From Chaunax sp. Z400 (lineage: Eukaryota > Chordata > Actinopteri > Lophiiformes > Chaunacidae): 64,000 nt of DNA. The stretch covers positions 12,867,908 to 12,931,907 of the forward strand of contig CM075192.1 of NCBI GenBank assembly GCA_037577475.1, written 5' to 3'. Under the pieces are notes generated by a model. It had not been told where the DNA came from. It saw nothing but the letters and a program-made list of their open reading frames with translations, and searched no databases. This document shows positions 38,036-50,700 of the stretch, in pieces. The number at the start of each line of letters is the position of its first letter. Within the stretch, counting starts at the first letter, position 1. The position numbers and the translations under genes were made by a program.

Positions 38036-39654
38036 ATATAAAGTAATGAAAATTTAAAAACTTCTTGTCTTTTTCTCTTGCACTTACATTTGTGTCACAT
38101 TATTCCCACCCGGTAGGTATTTTATTGATATCTTTATATGTTATCACAATAAACAGTTTGATAGACTTGGTCGTGTTTGCTTTCAATGAAAATGTACCAA
38201 GATCTAATCTTAAAATCTGACAACAATGAGAGAGGACAGGAGACAGCAGCTTCTACAATATGAGAGCTACATAAATAAATCAGGAGTAAATATAACTGCC
38301 TGTCAGACAGTAACTCTATTAAAGCAGATGGAAAAGCACAAGACAACACAGGATCTTCCGATCTGTCTTCATTTGCTAATTTAAAGATGGTGCTTTCAAA
38401 GGCAGTTCATTGTGAACCTCAGGTGCAATGCTCTCCAAAATCACGTGCAGCTTAATACAATGTAATAAATCCATTATATTACATTAAAAATACAACAAAC
38501 CGACTCACCTGCATTAATATTTCACCCAACGACCCATTTATTGTGAGCTGAGCCAGGACCTCAGCCTTAAATTACAATGTAAAATCTCACAGCAGCTCCT
38601 GTTCTCTTGTATAAGTGGCTCCAAAGTGTGTTCCTGTGAGACTTCGCTTTGTGACTCTTTGCTGTGCTCTGAATTAGACTTTGTAGTGTATCAGGTAATG
38701 CGTGATGATTGAGTTGGCATTCCATTCATATGAAATCATGTGTATTTTAAGAGTTTTCTGAGTAAGCTTTTCAATATTTTAATGTTTCCAGATATAATGG
38801 GGTGTTGCCTTGGAAAGCCAGCGATTACTTTGTTCACCTCCCTGCTGTCCTCAGAGTAACAGACTGCTCATTTCTTACAGGAAATTGAAGGAATTTGAAC
38901 CTTTTCACCTGTTAAGTTTGGTAATAATACCAGAATTTACTCAAAGCTGCTGCTATCAGTGTTTTTATGTCAAAAACAGAACAAATGATAAATGTGTGTG
39001 AATTACTACTAGACTATGCAGTTCCCCTCAGCTTCATGGTGGGTTGTCTTTCATTTCTGTTTACTCTCACCAAGGGCTGTTGCTAGACATAAGCCCCCAT
39101 TTCTCAAATCACCTTTCAAGGCTGCTGCATGTATGAAATGTACTTTGCATCGTGCTTTACCAACTACCATTACTTAGTCCACTTTTACTGCCACTGCCAC
39201 ACATACAGCAGTGCTGCTGCTGAAACTGAAAACACTACTGGTGAAGGTAGGATTGTGGAGATATAAATCCTAAGTCTTATATCATATATGATGTAATATA
39301 ATAAGATTCTCAACATGTTTTATGCCATAAAAGTTTGTTTGTTTGTGTGTTTGTTTGTTGCCTTTATTTATATCAGGGACCATGAGTCTCAAAGAAGAGA
39401 AAGGATGCTTTGCACCAGATTTAGCTACAAGCTCATTTCCATCTGCAGTCCCTGGGCAGGTGAACAAGAACACTCATACATAAACTTTAACACATTACAG
39501 TACATAAGCGAAACATAGCTCAAACACTAGAAATGCAATCATGCATTCTAAAATGTGAAAAGTTGTCATGATGTAAAATTAATGCCGATAAGACCGATTG
39601 CTTAAAATCCATTTCTTAACCTTACGTAAGAAAATATGGAAGTCAGCAAAGATT

Positions 39655-39850
39655 TTCAAATTGACGGGGAGCTTATTCCATTCTTTAAATGCTCTATGTG
39701 AAAGGCAGATTGTCTGAGGGTGGAGCTACGCTTTGGGACGGTAAAATCTTCAGTTGAAGAAAACCTTGGAGGCCTGCTCATTTGCTCAGAGCCGAGCCAA
39801 ACAAATATGGATACAGAGGAATCATTATGGATTATCTTGTGCACCAAGCA
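39655..39850. repeat. Degenerate LINE-like interspersed repeat
   Basis: 'gggagcttattccattcttt' followed by 'gaaaggcagattgtctgag' and 'ggagctacgctttgggac' resembles a common fish LINE-derived repeat of the same type as at 19.24 kb. Confidence 0.45.
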
Positions 39851-40000
39851 TACATATTGTGAACGAAAATAAAATTAAAATTTCAAAATTTAGCATTTTA
39901 TATTCAACCCGAATTTCATTACAGTGATGATACTGTTATGATTTCCTGTCAAGAACACCCTGAGGTCACATCCTGTATATGTAAATAATGACAAAGCCTG

Positions 40001-40238
40001 ACTGGTGACTGTGGCTTAGGGGGGTAAGAGCGGTTATCCACTTATCAGAAGGTCGGTGGTTCGATCCCCAGTTCACCCAGACTACATGTCGAAGTATCCT
40101 TGAGCAAGATACTGAATCCCAATCTGCTCCCCCGGGGCTCCGTACTGACTGCCCACTGCTCCAAATGCAGAGAACCAGTTTTGCTGCATTGTACCGTGTA
40201 TAATTGTATGTGACAAATAAAGTTTCTTCTTCTTCTTC
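40001..40238 (+). mobile_element. tRNA-derived SINE
   Basis: The tRNA-like head has an A box (TGGCTTAGGGGGG) at about 40012-40024 and a good B box (GGTTCGATCCCC) at 40058-40069. The conserved body 'catgtcgaagtatccttgag' and 'caagatactgaatccc' follows, and the 3' end is 'aataaagtttcttcttcttc'. This is the layout of a percomorph tRNA SINE, transcribed by RNA polymerase III and moved by a partner LINE. The 5' head cannot fold as a full tRNA, so it is not a tRNA gene. Confidence 0.9.
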
Positions 40239-40454
40239 ATCTGAAATACGAAAATATTGCAAATTTGTACTCTTCTGCATTCCACAATAATAGTAATTAA
40301 TAAAAACATTGTCAGAGCAAAGAACATTAAAGGCACACAATCCTTTCATGACTTGCCTGCTGTGCCCATTCAGCAGCAACACACAGCAATTGTCGTGAAA
40401 AACTCACAGTGCACAACTTCCTCAGTACTGAACAGCGTCACAGTTAGCTATATG

Positions 40455-40627
40455 CTGGTGAAAACAATGGAGCATTTAGCAGCTAAAGAGTCAGATATTT
40501 CCCTCAGGAGCCTGTGGAGACCAAAAACAGAGACAAGGAGGAGTAAATGCCAGACTTACTTTTATCAGTCGACACAAGCATGACTCCAAATGAAGGCTGT
40601 TATTGATCTGTATCTGATGGATATGTT
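40455..40627 (+). repeat. Dispersed repeat, copy B of a pair
   Basis: 'gagcatttagcagctaaaga' followed by 'gtcagatatttccctcagga', 'gaggagtaaatgccagactt', and 'gtatctgatggatatg' parallels 24535-24712 in the same orientation. Confidence 0.6.
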
Positions 40628-41474
40628 GTTCACCATACACTCAAAAGGTCAGTGCTGTTTTCTACACATTCAGGTTTAAGTAAATTAAAGAGTAAGGAGT
40701 CATTTATCAGCTGCTGAAAATCTTGTTACTGTGTACTCCTGGAAGAAACAGGCTCGGGGGGTTCGGGGTGAATATAGTACAAATAAAACTGGTGATACTC
40801 TCAGATTACATGACATACATGTACAGGTGTCTGGTGTAAAGGATGAGAAAATCTGACAGGTCGTGGCATCAATGGAACGGATGTGGATAAGGCATGGAAG
40901 AAGAATGTTTTCCAGCATTTATTCACTTCTGTAGAAGACGATGCCACACATTTATGCGCCTCCTGGTCTGTCTCTGTCTGCTCCCACAGCAAAGCATTCA
41001 GCGCTGTGAGGGGCAGGTGGGAGGAGCTACGGAAATCCAGGAGGTACAGAAGAGCCAAGGTCATTTCAACAGGAGATTTTAATAAGAATTCTGGTAAATA
41101 AAAAAACTACGAGACAAACTTCCCAAATAATAAAAATAAAAATCATTTCACAATAAATAAACCTCACAAACACAGATTGGGAATAGAAATTAATAAAGTG
41201 GCTTTTTACCATTTCTCACATTATTCACTGGAGTGAGATGGGGGTTGATTTGGTTCCCCAAAAGACTGAGGTCAGCCCTGACAACAGTAAATAAACAAAC
41301 AGTAAACCCTACTTTAAAATGGAATAAATATGTCTGTCAACATAAGGGATTTTCAAAACACACCACCGTGCTTATGCATGAACTTTCTTTGAGTCGTATG
41401 GAAATGACAACCTTTATTTTATTCCTTATTAACATTTAATTATAATCTTAATTTAATCAGTAACAAAAACGAAG

Positions 41475-42185
41475 AGACACCAAAAAAAGTGAGAATCATC
41501 AATTTCTCAAGTGACATAGTTGGAGTTAATATTTTACACAATCAGTAATTGTGTGTCTCCCGGCAGCATCGATTACAGCAGTAATCCTCCTCCTTATGGA
41601 CTGGCACAGCCTCTAGATGATGTCATCCTGTGGGATGGCGGCCCCACTCTTCAGTCAGAGCTGCTGCTGAGTTGCTGCTGAGACTGTGGAGGATGGTCAT
41701 GCTTCTTTTCCAGAAACTAGGCATCCTGCACCAGTGTGATGGTTGTATAATGATTTCTTATTGTTTTGGCATGTAGGCCTATTATTGGTGCCAATGGCCT
41801 CTGCTGCAGAGGTGACCAGTCTGAGCCGGCTTCTGAGGTGCAGAAGGCAAATATGTCGATCCTGAATCTGGGTGGTTACACGTGGACGACCAGGAATGGT
41901 GAGCGTTCACCACACTGGCGACTTATCTGGTGGACGGCTCCGCCCTCCAGCATGGCAATGGTATGACCCTGGTCTTGTGGCTCTAGTCGTAGGATTATAG
42001 ATGTCATTTTCTCCCCACTATTAGTGCTTTTTTTTATAGGGGTGGCCTGGTTTATCAAAGGGTTGTGATTTTTTTTTTTTTTTGCTTTAAAGTGTGACCA
42101 AACCTCCCCTACAGTATATATAGATGTTTACGTATAGATATTCTAAAATAGAGAAAAGGTTGTCTCAAATTGGGCCCCAAAAAAA
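41475..42185 (-). mobile_element. Tc1-like DNA transposon relic, copy 2
   Basis: On the minus strand 42019-41930 reads MTSIILRLEPQDQGHTIAML, the start of the same transposase family as copy 1. TSEAGSDW and, further on, ALTEEWAAIPQ-like and GGLLLSML/ITAVIDA-like pieces follow. The central catalytic part is missing: the N-terminal region joins the C-terminal region with only about 90 bp between them. An end-like 'ctcaaattgggcccc' (about 42164) matches the right end of copy 1. Dead internal-deletion derivative. Confidence 0.7.
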
Positions 42186-42439
42186 AAAAAAAGAGTGATG
42201 AGTTTTCTTGCATCAAGACAGAAAAGCCTGAAACAATCAAAGAAACAAGAGAGTTGTTCTGTGCATATAGTCCTTGTCAGTGTATCTCATGCTATTAACA
42301 ACCTGCACGCTGTCATCGTGGCTCTGCGTTCAGACGTACCTGCCTTATAACAGATCTATGACGGTCTGCACTGCTCCATTGACGGGGTGCAGTTGAGGTT
42401 TTGTTGCCAGGGGGCGTCACCGAGCAGCTCAGCCAGGTA

Positions 42440-42767
42440 AATCAGCTCCTTCACTGCTACTTCATGAGAGCCGCACAAGGAGGAGCGACACACTCAGAGG
42501 AGCAGAAGTAGGTCCAACATAGAAAAAAGAAAGAACCCCTGAATGCTGTTTGTCCTCCGCGGTTTGCAAACCGGAGCCGCCGGTGCGCCCTGCGATGTGT
42601 GCCGCGGCTCGCACGCGGGGTGAGGAAGGCTTTCTTGCAGACGCCTCCGCGCTGGTTTCTGTTAATTGCTACCTGAAGACAATTAAGCCGCAGTTGACGA
42701 CAGAGAGGGTCCTGGATCAACTTTAAACACGCTCCTGTCCGCTGGAGCACACGGTGGATGTTGCGCC
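42440..42767 (+). promoter_or_regulatory. CpG-rich promoter and 5'UTR of the divergent gene
   Basis: A sharp rise in GC and CpG content, densest at about 42555-42660 (for example 'cctccgcggtttgcaaaccg' and 'gtgccgcggctcgcacgcgg'), sits directly before the start codon at 42768. This is typical of a vertebrate CpG-island promoter merging into a 5'UTR. An out-of-frame ATG at 42758 precedes the main start by 10 bases, and another ATG lies at about 42595. Either could reduce initiation. The exact transcription start is not visible. Confidence 0.55.
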
Positions 42768-42822
42768 ATGGAGATAAAGACAATACTTCGAGCCATAGTG
42801 GTGTTAGTATGGATCTGTCAAG
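42768..42822 (+). CDS. First coding exon of an unidentified secreted or membrane protein
   Basis: The exon reads MEIKTILRAIVVLVWICQ plus the first G of the next codon, then a consensus donor GTAAGC. The sequence is signal-peptide-like: a charged start (E, K, R) followed by a hydrophobic core. The start context GCGCCATGG is near the vertebrate optimum and it sits at the downstream edge of a CpG-rich segment. A phase-1 end right after a signal peptide is the usual layout of immunoglobulin-superfamily and other type I membrane proteins, so an Ig-type adhesion molecule is a reasonable guess, not a finding. No second exon was recognised in the following 21 kb. I do not recognise the gene. The alternative is a chance ATG plus donor, which the CpG context makes less likely. 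Confidence 0.55.
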
Positions 42823-45800
42823 GTAAGCTAATTTATTCACTTGACGGACATTAAGCTGCGGATAAGCGCAGCTTTGGAGGGAGTCCAGGAACAGTTTGTT
42901 AACATGACCGAAAGTGAGAAGTAAGCATTTCTTAGGTAAATGTGGTTTCTCGTGACAGGATCTTCCTTTCTTTTTTTCTTTTTTTTTTTTACAGCTTTTA
43001 GTTGTCATCAAACTCTTACTTTTAAACAAATTAGAAAGTGAAAAAGCAACACATCCTCTCTTTTATTCCCAGCAGGACGCGCTGTTGTGAGTTCAGGGGT
43101 TAATTGTCATGAATTAAGCCAGTAAAGTACAACATATAAAGTACATCATGTACTGTAATTGTAGGACCTTTAACACTGGTTGCATTCTCAGCAGATTTGA
43201 CTTTGTTTTGAATTCTAAATGTATTCAAATGTGTTACTCAGATGATTTTTATTGGCACATAGAGCAGCTATAAGCCTGCTCAGATGCATAGTATGTCAAT
43301 TTGACCCCCGCCTCTCTTCATTCAGTAAAATTTAGATTTTAAATGCAGGGACTGGCATGCTGACAATTCATAAAATATGTCATTTTCATTGTGTTGTGGT
43401 TCTACCAGAGGCCCCCTTTTTAAGCATCTGGAGAAGGCATAATGTTGCATGGATGAATGCTCTGAATTTTCAAGGAAGTCAAATGTTTTTTGATTTCTTT
43501 TGATGGTCATTGTTCCTTGTGAGGTTAAAAATAGCACTAAAGTGCATGAGTCATTGCTGAAATGAGCGGGATGTCATTTTAAAAATTCTGAACAAGATAT
43601 TATACTCCATGAACATATAATGGTCTTAAAGGTTTTACTGGTATAAGAATATAGCATGCTTGTTTTAAGCGATGAATTTACTCATTAATGAATCAAATTT
43701 CCAATGATTTGGCAGCGTAACTCATCACTAATGCCACAAAGGTATACCATATATCTGACAAAAAGACACGTCACTGTGCAAATGTTTTGTGTCACTTTTA
43801 ATTAACAGTATTAAGATGAGAAAAGAGGCTTATTTGTTTGTTAATCATCAGTCATTGGTTTGTTAACATTGCAGCTGGAGCCTCTGGATGCTGTTACTTT
43901 ACATAATCTCAAACAACAAAAAATATTTAGAAGAGGTGTTAAATCATATGAATTGTCTGTCTAGGCCAGTCTTGTTCCTTTCAATGTGCTGCTGCATTAT
44001 TTCCTTTCAGATATTGGCTTTCCTCACAGATTGTTAAAGCTTGTGCCTTTTTCGTCTCTATTCGTTTGGTTCATCATACTCAGGTTTTCACTGAGGAGCA
44101 ACATTGGGAGAGAAAAGCAGTTGACATTATGTCCATCTTCCACTAACTTTGCAACTCTGAGATTCCTTATAAAATGCGAATGTCGTCCGTTAACAATACA
44201 AAGATTGCCTGGCTTATAACCTGTGTTGTCCGCATGGACGTTTGCATTGAAACCACTGCAGCCTAACTATTTGTCTGCCATCGTCTGATTTGGTGTAGCT
44301 GCTAAACGGAATGAAAAAGATGAATGGCTTCAGTTTGTGGCTCACTGACGATCATCTTCAGCTGCTTCCTGTTCTGATGATTGAATGGATTTCTTAATTT
44401 GCGTGATGGATTTATTTTCACATTTTGTGACAGCCGGGAAGCCTTTAAAAAAACATCCTGCTTGGTTAAATCAAGAAGCTGCAGCCCAAAACTGTGTTTG
44501 CTGTCTGTCTGACTTCACATCAGGGAAATAGACCCAGCTGGTATTGATGAAACGGAGCATCTCATTGGCTTTACATGGGAAGACCCGTAGCTAATTGGCT
44601 ACTATATGCTAAAATAAATCTGTTAATACTTAGCTGCCTGCAGTATCCTCTCATTTTTGATGATCTCAGTCAGATGCTGAACATTTCTTTTAGGTTTATA
44701 ACCACTGACAGCAATAAGATATATTCTAGTTATAGCATGCAGTGTGTCCACATCAGATAACTCAAATTAGCCCGAGGACACTGATAAGGTGACTTGGTTC
44801 CCAGCAGTCTGGATGTAGAGTTGTGATAGCATGCCGGCATGACCACCACTCTTGTAAAAATGCCTTTCTCTTTGGCCCTAGCTATTAAAATCTGTCATGT
44901 CCTCAGCTGATTGTGTTTAGTGACGGCTGGTTTCTAATGAGACAGGAACTATCTTGGCTCTAGTGTAAGCTGATGTTTGTGAGCCAGCCTTATCCCTTTT
45001 CACAGAATAACTCTCAGAGCTTAGGGATATTCTGATTATGTATTGCATGATTAACTAAACAAGAAATTAGGCGGTCAGGGTCCAGCATTGAAACAAATAG
45101 CGTTCCCAGCAGGGTGCTGCATGACAATTAACTATCAGTGCAAAGCCTGACTTCGGCTGGTCTGAGCTGCTACCAGAGTATGGCAGTAAATAGTCTGAGA
45201 CATCTAGAGGTCTGAGAGATATTTGGAAGAGCACAAGTCAAAGTCAGAGACTTCATCATACTCTGTCTGTACTTCTAGAAAACAAAATCTGTGCGTAATA
45301 GCAGGGTTAAAACAGTAGCTTTACAAGAGAATTTGGTAAATTAGAAAAGTATAAAGTAAAAAGTACAGCCCTATTTTACCTCTGGTAAAAGTAATGTGTT
45401 GAATTTTTCTCACTTCCTTCAACATTTCAGTGCTTCTTTTTTTGTTGCTTTTTTTTGCCATTTTTCAATGATGCGTGAACTACTTGACAGCTGTTAACGA
45501 ACCTTGTCAGGTTAATAATTGGAATTTAAATTTGGGTTAATTTAATTTTTTTCCCATTATTTTTGAGACATTAAAATGGGCAGGCACATGGTAATCATGC
45601 ATGTTAAGTTATGTCTGACATTGCCAACACTTAAAGCTTCCATGCACTTCCTCTGACTAACTATGACCATCAATTACAATTTTTAATTTAACAAGACAGC
45701 AGCATCCTCACAATTATTGACAGAAGTAGATGCATGTTTCCTCTTTGAATAGGGAGCAAGAAAAAAAAAAAAGTATGGAGTTTGGGGTGCATGTTGGCAC

Positions 45801-47872
45801 CTGACTTTGTATTAATCTTAGTCATTTGATGAAAATATTACTTTTTACACTTTCAGCCAATTGAATTTATTTGTTTGAATCTTGTTTTGTGTCTCCAACA
45901 CAGTGGCCATGCATGCATGATAGTAGCAAACTGACTCTCCTCACTAAATCCAATTGTCTTTTCAAATTCTGTCCATCTTCTGTTATTCCTGCTCACCTAG
46001 CATTAGCATTATCGCGGCTACCTGTGCTCTCCTGCAGAGCAGCCAATCATTCACAAGTTGGATTCACTCTGTTGTCGATTAAAATACTGGTCATTGTCTG
46101 GGTTTAGCTTGAGAAGAAGCCTAAGCAAATTTGGGAACCCCTCGAAAAAGGAGATTATTCATTTCAAGGTATCCTAATAAAATACATTTCAAATCATATG
46201 GTGGACGGCCACTCATTCCCTCAAAAAGCAACACAAAAGATAGCTGACTAAAAATTTGATGTTTCATCCACAGCTCTTAATGTGCTACTGTACATTAGCT
46301 TTCCTTTTTATACATTTCTGCATGCTCTCATAGTTACACCTCCACCACCTCCTGTCTAATCATCAGAGGATTTTACAATAGTAAATCCTATTAACCTGTT
46401 TCTCTCAAGAACAGGTAACATTTGATCACACTGCTGATCGATGACGTCACTGAATGCAAGATGATTATTGTTAACAGACAAGTAAACTCATGAACAAGAA
46501 TTTTTGCATGGTGGAATAAACTGCTGTACTCATAAGGAGCCACATTGTGTATTTCCATCGATGCAGTTTGTTTAATTTGACGCCCCTAATTAATACAGTA
46601 ATTATTTGTCCTTTAGTCTTTCAAATTGTTTTCATACGTTGGAAAAAAGTAATTAATTTCATCAATGTTCTAGTTTTTGTTCACATTTATTTATTTTTCA
46701 TCTTGGTTCCATCATGAAAAATACATTGTAAATAGTTTTTGTTTGACAAAATGAACAGTGGGTCAAAATAATTTGTCTTTCCAATTAGTCCCTTACAGTA
46801 CAAGACAAAAGTATTCTGTCTTGGGTTGAATAAACACGCAGCCATTAAGTTAGTGAAGTACAGCAATGTTAGAAATGCAAATTATTTACCAGAAAAAGTG
46901 TGTCAGTTTTCTCTTTTCCTGCAGGCTAACAAGCTGAAAAAGAATAAAACAGAACACATTACCCATCATTCTTTTCTGCTGCTGAGAAAACTTTGTGATG
47001 CTCCACATCCTCTGAGTCACTTTATACAGTAGAGCTCATCTTATCTTCTCTGACTCAGACTGGTCAATTGTTTGGTGAACTGTTACGTTTCTTAGGCTGA
47101 CACTTGCTTTAGTGAGGGTTCAACAAGGGGACCTAGTTGACCTCAGTCCACGAACACACAGAGGCCTCCTGCAGAGATTTGTCACACTGATTAGAGGCGG
47201 AAAGAGTCGGTGCTATAAGGTATTCTCTCATGTTCATCTAGGTCAAATTAATTGGCCGGCCACACAAAGAGGACAGCAGTGGTAAGATTTTTATGTTCAT
47301 GCACAACCTCTCAGTACATCCAGTGACAGTCACAGTAGTGGTGGTTGACAGGTGTCGATTGGAGCTTTGCATGCTGACTCTTTGAGCTAACGTCACTCTG
47401 AATGTGCTGAGTGAATTTTGATGAAAGTGGGATTGTGTTAACATCGGCACAGTGAATACTTTTACATTCAAACCTCTCCCATAAATATTATAGAGGAAAA
47501 CCATTTATTCATGCTACAACATTAAATTGTTACAGTTGGCATCTTGCTTTTTCTCCGCTGCCGTAAAGGTGGTGTAATTATTTTCTAGCCATGCGCGTTT
47601 TAGCTGATGCACATTAAATGAACAGTCCATGTTTCCCCAACATCAGACAGAAGAAAAGTCACACATTGTTACCCATTATGTTCACAAAACTAATCAGCAT
47701 TTTTCCTGCTGAATGGCTCACTTTGATGTCTGCTGCTGCATTAGTGACTCGCTGCCCACAGCACACTTTAACAGTCCACTAAAACTCACAATCCTTCTTG
47801 TTCAGTCAGGAATGATTTAAAAAACCACTCAAAGTCTGACTTTAAGGAGAGCTCATGTTATGTCTGTTCGTA

Positions 47873-49182
47873 GGGGTGTGCAAAATTAACACACAATCGA
47901 TTGCCTGAAGCAGAAAAATTGGCAGAGAGAAGAAAGTAACATCAGTAGCCTGGGGCTACTTTGGATATTCGAAAAACCAGTAAGGATTTGTCCTTAATGA
48001 CAGATACCCAGTTTGTAAAATATCAGTTCATTTTCTGCTGAAACGGAAACTACAGAGAAAGTCATTTTCTCAGGTGTGTCTCTGTAAGATCCTTTCCATG
48101 TTGTCAGACACTTAAAAACACGATGAGCCCGTTAGTAAATAAAATAAGCTTTACATTTGCGTGCATTCCTTCCACATAGGATTACATTGTATTCCTATTG
48201 TCTGTTTTAATGTTCAAACAATAATGGACTTATTTCCACCACTGGTGCTAACATGCAAGCTAACATGCTTTAGTTACATAACATGTTATAGTTACATGAT
48301 ATTTTTTTTTATAATCGTTATCATTCTGGTTATTATTATAACTCTTCTGTTAATTCTTAGGGGTCAAACCCACATCCTGGTCCATCTGAACCAACTGTAA
48401 TACAATGATTTGCAAAGGGAATTAAGTTGGACCCCAAATCCAAAGACGTGATGTTTTTAAAACATGGCGGAAAAACACGAGATGAACAGCTTATTTATTT
48501 CTTTATTACTTCCGATTATAACAAAGCATTTGTTCAACAAAAATATTTGCGTTTTCATTCCTTTTATTGATCGTAAATTATAATAGTAATATAACAACAA
48601 TATTGAAACATTGTGAAACTGTAATATTTTCTCAGAAGAGAATCATACTGTGAAAATCTCATACTGTTGCAACCCAACAGGTAAGAACCATCCTTTGCGA
48701 TGTACTTGGTGACAGAGTGTGTGCTGGTACTCAGGCTGGTTTAGGAATGTCACGGACAGCTGACTTCAGAAGCTTTTCATATTCTTGATATTCTGAGCGG
48801 TGGACTGTTCAGAGATGGCGAAACAAGTTTGTCCTGGAGCTGCTTTTAATGTGGCAATCGATCTTTTGAACAACATCCACTGTTTCAAACGCAGACCACC
48901 GCTCTGCAAGCAAAGATCTGCAACTATAAGCCTAACAACGCAGCTGCTGAGGCTGGTGGTGTCTGTATTTTGTTTCCTGATGCTATTTGCTCATTTTTTC
49001 AGTCACGCCAACTTAATTTTGTGGCGCGGTGACCAGTGAGGCAATGAATGCATGGACACAAAATGTGAATCATTGATCGGTTTTTGCAATTCGAGTGGCA
49101 TACTCGATAATGTCAGCGCACACGTCGTTTGAACAAGCAATAAGATATGAGGTAGACGACACTCACGGCACATCCCTATTTG
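47873..49182. mobile_element. Possible hAT-type DNA transposon relic
   Basis: The left end 'taggggtgtgcaaaattaac' and the right end, reversed as 'atagggatgtgccgtgagtg', form a short imperfect inverted pair 1.3 kb apart. TAGGGxTGTGC ends are typical of hAT-related elements in fish. The interior holds no intact transposase; a 79-codon frame at 48800-49039 is unrecognised. Confidence 0.4.
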
Positions 49183-49344
49183 TTACTTGTTCAAGCCAAA
49201 AGGAAATCAAGTTCTTTAATGGCGCAGGGCAATTATCACTCAGTCAATAACCCAGTGTAAACAATCAAATGGGATATCAGTCTAATGAATTCATTTAATT
49301 ATCTGGGAAGCATTTCAGTAAGACTTAGAGCACACAGTACAGCA

Positions 49345-49475
49345 CAATCTCTTAGGGTGTGTTCACACTTGTGGTTTGGTTCTGTTGGTCCAGACCAAAG
49401 CAGAAATGTCTCTGCTGTTTTGCAGAAAAACACTTTTCATCCTGGTTCATTTAGCGTTCATATACGGGCATTTTT
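49345..49475. repeat. Fragment of a DNA transposon end
   Basis: 'gtgtgttcacacttgtggtt' followed by 'tggttctgttggtccagacc' resembles the 'gcgttcacacctg..ggttcggttc' ends of common fish DNA elements. Confidence 0.45.
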
Positions 49476-50599
49476 AACAATGAAGCAAAAGATACAAAAC
49501 AAAGGCGTATGGATAAGGTCCCAATCTGATCACAACCTTTCTTGGTACAGTATACAGAATATGTACAGGTAGTTATTCTTAAGTGAGAGTTATAATGTAT
49601 GGTTTAATGCACTGTGTTTCCTCTTGAACATATTAACTTTGAGTGAATAGGTTTGAAGCAGAAAAAGACAGAAAATTAAATGTCCTTTAACCCTCAGAGG
49701 TTTTTTTCAGAACAAATTGTTCCTTGTTTTGCAATTCCAGTTTTGACATTGATCTAGATGATCTACGGTGGATCCTCTCAGCATGAATCTTTAGGAAATC
49801 TAAAGCTAGGTTAGCTGCAGCCGCAATTCATGTCAATGATGGTCAGCATTTCCCCTCGATTCCTCCCGTTGCTGAATATTTCTTCTTTTATTTTATTTAG
49901 TTGAATAAATCCATCTTTAAACCTCCCTACAGGTTGTGACTTCAGTCAAATACAGCTCATAGCATAATTAAACTGAAATATTCAGTGCAGTGAATCATAA
50001 CACGTGTTGGAGTGAGGGGTAACGCTGCTGGTGCTGCACACTGTTAAGTGTGTTTCACCTCCACCCCTGCTCCATCTTGTCACAAATGATGTGGCCACTG
50101 GTGAGCAGTCTAGTCAGTTCAACACGGAGATGGAGCTATTAGGACGCTTTTCAGTCATCTTCCTCTTTAGTCTTTTAATCTCCAGCTTACAGCACCTTCA
50201 AAGCTTTTGAATCACAGACGTTCAGCAAAGGAAAAGGCATCCAAATGAGGCGTTTTGCACATGTACTAACCACCAGTATCCCTGCTGATCATGCAGCATA
50301 AATGATGCATCTCAGAAGAGTGTGTCATTTACACACCAGGCTTAGGCGGGGGTCATGAAGATCTGGACCAGGTGCACCTTGGGAAAATAACTCACACTAA
50401 TGAGGTGCATTCCCTCTTTAAATGAGATCTAGCTCTTGGTAGAAGCCAGTGTATGAACTTCAGAGACCAGGCATCTGAACACACACAAACACAACGCAAG
50501 ACCACTAACTGTTGTCTCCACTGACATTTGATTTACCACGAGGTGTTTATCTTGTCTGAGACAAAAAAAAAATCAAAAAAATCTCTGGCTTGGGAAAGC

Positions 50600-50700
50600 A
50601 GTTAGAATAGAATAGAATGCCTTTATTGTCATTATACAGTGTACGATGAAATTAAAGTGCAAACTCCTTAAGGTGCGTACAAGATGTATCAAAAATATCT
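50600..50700. repeat. Fragment of a fish LINE/SINE end
   Basis: 'gaatagaatagaatgccttt', 'attgtcattatacagtgtac', and 'gatgaaattaaagtgcaaac' is a phrase found at the ends of many teleost interspersed repeats. Confidence 0.55.

Noticed and set aside
40006..40078. Possible tRNA gene
   Set aside because: A and B boxes are good, but the sequence continues into a SINE body and tail, and no complete cloverleaf with an acceptor stem is apparent.
42457..43029. 190-codon minus-strand open frame, the longest in the window
   Set aside because: It is antisense to the CpG-rich 5'UTR and first exon of the plus-strand gene, contains a lysine run from an intronic T-tract and has no recognisable domain.
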